In this document: positions 62,713-64,000 of the stretch, piece after piece
Layout: each line of letters starts with the position of its first letter
Position numbering within the stretch: the first letter of the stretch is position 1
Source: an uncultured Lachnospiraceae bacterium
GTDB taxonomy: Bacteria; Bacillota; Clostridia; Lachnospirales; Lachnospiraceae
Assembly: GCA_951801955.1 (NCBI GenBank)
Contig: CATOOV010000003.1
Coordinates: 1 to 64,000 of the forward strand
DNA length: 64,000 bases
Reading direction: 5' to 3'
Position numbers and translations under genes: made by a program
Notes under the pieces: model-generated
The model's input: the letters and a program-made list of their open reading frames with translations, nothing else
What the model was told of the DNA's origin: nothing
Database searches by the model: none

Positions 62713-64000
62713 ATTCTCCTCCCATAATCTGATATATTTTTTCCATATCCAGATGTTTTCTAAGAGTATCCGCGAGAAGGTCATATTGGGCTTCTTTATA
62801 CTCTCTCCGGCTGACTTTGGCAAGGTTTTCAAGGGAAATCCCTTTATATTCTGCAAGGGATGTAAGTAGCGCATTTAAAATGCCGTCTTCATCAAAAATC
62901 CCATGGATATAAGTTCCATAGACATTTCCCTGACAGCAGCCGTCCATGGTGTGCTTTTGCCTATTCCCAGACATAGCATTGATTTCTGCCATGGGAACTG
63001 TGCTTTCTTTACCACAAACTGTCGTCACTCCCATGTGGATTTCATAACCGGAAAGTTCCATTCCCGATAAGGGTCCTAATGTCCCGCAAAGCCCTGCAAA
63101 ATGTCCAGCCACCTGGGTCCTGACTTTTTCTTTGCTAAATGTAGTGACAACTGGAAGCATTCCCATTGCCCGCAAGGTACCGCCCTCCTCCACCTGGTCT
63201 GGGTCTTCAAGGCTTATACCAAGCATCTGATAACCGCCGCAGATGCCAAAAATCACACAGCCATGGTCCCTTGCCTTGCAGACGGCAGTTTCCAAACCAT
63301 TCTGCCTCATCCACTTTAAATCCCCCATTGTATTTTTCGTCCCTGGGAGAAGAATCATATCCGGCTCGCCAAGCTGCTGTACATTTGATACATAGCGCAG
63401 ATTCACCTTGTCGCTCGTCTCTAAGGCCGCGAAATCTGTAAAATTAGAAATCCTGGGCAGCCGAATCACCGCGAGATCCAAAAGCCCTTTGTTATTTTTG
63501 GCTCCAAACCGCTCTGTCAGGCTGTCCTCCTCCTCCAAATCTATCTGCATATAGGGTACAACGCCCACCACTGGTATTTTGGTAATCTCTTCTATCATTT
63601 TCACTCCAGAATCTAAAATACTCTGGTCACCTCGGAATTTATTGATTACCAAACCCTGGATCCTTGCTTTTTCCTCTGGAGCAAGCAGGAGAATTGTACC
63701 AGCAAGCTGGGCGAATACCCCTCCTCTGTCTATATCCCCTACTAACAGCACAGGCGCGTCCACAAGCTCTGCCAATCCCATATTTACAATATCATCTTGT
63801 TTTAAATTGATTTCTGCCGGAGATCCTGCACCTTCAATTACAATATAGTCAAACTGTTGTTCCAGAACATGATACGCGCTCAAAATATCTGGGATCAATT
63901 GCTTTTTGTAGGAAAAATAATCTCTGGCGCTCATAGTACCTTGTACCTCGCCATTTACAATCACCTGGGAACCCGTATCGTTTGTAGGTTTCAGCAAGAT
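62672..64000 (-). CDS. cobQ: Cobyric acid synthase, 5' truncated by the window edge
   Basis: The C-terminal ~442 residues are present; the N-terminal P-loop part lies beyond 64000. It amidates cobyrinic acid a,c-diamide at four side chains with glutamine and ATP. Visible parts: EGAGSPAEINLK, LVGDIDRGGVFAQLAGTI, VINKFRGD (bioD-like domain) and the glutamine amidotransferase half with the nucleophile Cys in FGICGGYQMLG and the His in YGTYIHGIFD. It overlaps cbiC. Confidence 0.97.
   Translation of the reverse strand: MLLKPTNDTGSQVIVNGEVQGTMSARDYFSYKKQLIPDILSAYHVLEQQFDYIVIEGAGSPAEINLKQDDIVNMGLAELVDAPVLLVGDIDRGGVFAQLAGTILLLAPEEKARIQGLVINKFRGDQSILDSGVKMIEEITKIPVVGVVPYMQIDLEEEDSLTERFGAKNNKGLLDLAVIRLPRISNFTDFAALETSDKVNLRYVSNVQQLGEPDMILLPGTKNTMGDLKWMRQNGLETAVCKARDHGCVIFGICGGYQMLGISLEDPDQVEEGGTLRAMGMLPVVTTFSKEKVRTQVAGHFAGLCGTLGPLSGMELSGYEIHMGVTTVCGKESTVPMAEINAMSGNRQKHTMDGCCQGNVYGTYIHGIFDEDGILNALLTSLAEYKGISLENLAKVSRREYKEAQYDLLADTLRKHLDMEKIYQIMGGEYENKIRTSAARRN

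Overview
The window reads as a chromosomal segment of a low-to-mid GC, Gram-positive gut anaerobe of the class Clostridia, most likely Lachnospiraceae. This is inferred from gene content and style: strong AGGAGG ribosome sites, secreted proteins built on BIG2 (Ig-like) domains, the dgt-dnaG-rpoD-trmK-nif3 string, a fused pyrI-type regulatory chain behind pyrB, and a heme/siroheme/B12 precursor cluster. No species can be named from the sequence alone. Most genes lie on the minus strand.

Layout. 0.15-0.95 kb is a decayed BIG2/FIVAR surface-protein gene. 1-4 kb holds a lipoprotein and a chemotaxis receptor. 4.2-6.3 kb (plus strand) holds a small membrane protein that looks leaderless, then the pyrBI operon. 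6.5-8 kb has a zinc-ribbon membrane protein and a secreted Ig-like protein; RNase P RNA follows at about 8.07-8.45 kb. 8.6-15.8 kb is a polysaccharide locus: a 1999-residue secreted protein (beta-helix, GH43-like and binding domains) and its probable AraC regulator. 15.8-24.3 kb is core housekeeping: a uridine kinase-like protein, Nif3, TrmK, RpoD, DnaG, dGTPase, then a ferredoxin-type aldo/keto reductase.

24.3-35.7 kb is an accessory stretch with orphan genes (CHAP amidase-like protein, two unknown proteins, nucleoid-associated protein, exonuclease III, KptA, SdpI-like, CPCC protein, zinc-ribbon/DUF4352 protein). It also has two tRNA-Leu genes, transposase relics and dispersed palindromic repeats. 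35.8-43.7 kb holds an ABC transporter, a two-component system whose regulator appears to start at ATT, and a transglutaminase/leucine-rich-repeat surface protein. 43.8-44.4 kb holds a TnpB relic and a MITE-like palindrome. 44.4-49.0 kb encodes a secreted GH51-type arabinofuranosidase whose C-terminal BIG2 cassette is a near copy of the one at 8.6-9.8 kb. 49.3-51.6 kb encodes a HEAT-methyltransferase and a peptidoglycan amidase.

51.9-64.0 kb is the tetrapyrrole cluster on the minus strand, transcribed cobQ, cbiC, hemA, nudix, sirC, hemC, an EF-G/TetM-like GTPase fused to a YacP/Rae1-type NYN nuclease, cobA-hemD, hemB, hemL. Together these make uroporphyrinogen III from glutamyl-tRNA and send it to precorrin-2, siroheme and corrinoid. 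The GTPase-nuclease fusion inside this cluster is the strongest candidate for an underdescribed system. Other points worth checking are the ATT start, the leaderless gene and the dispersed repeat family.
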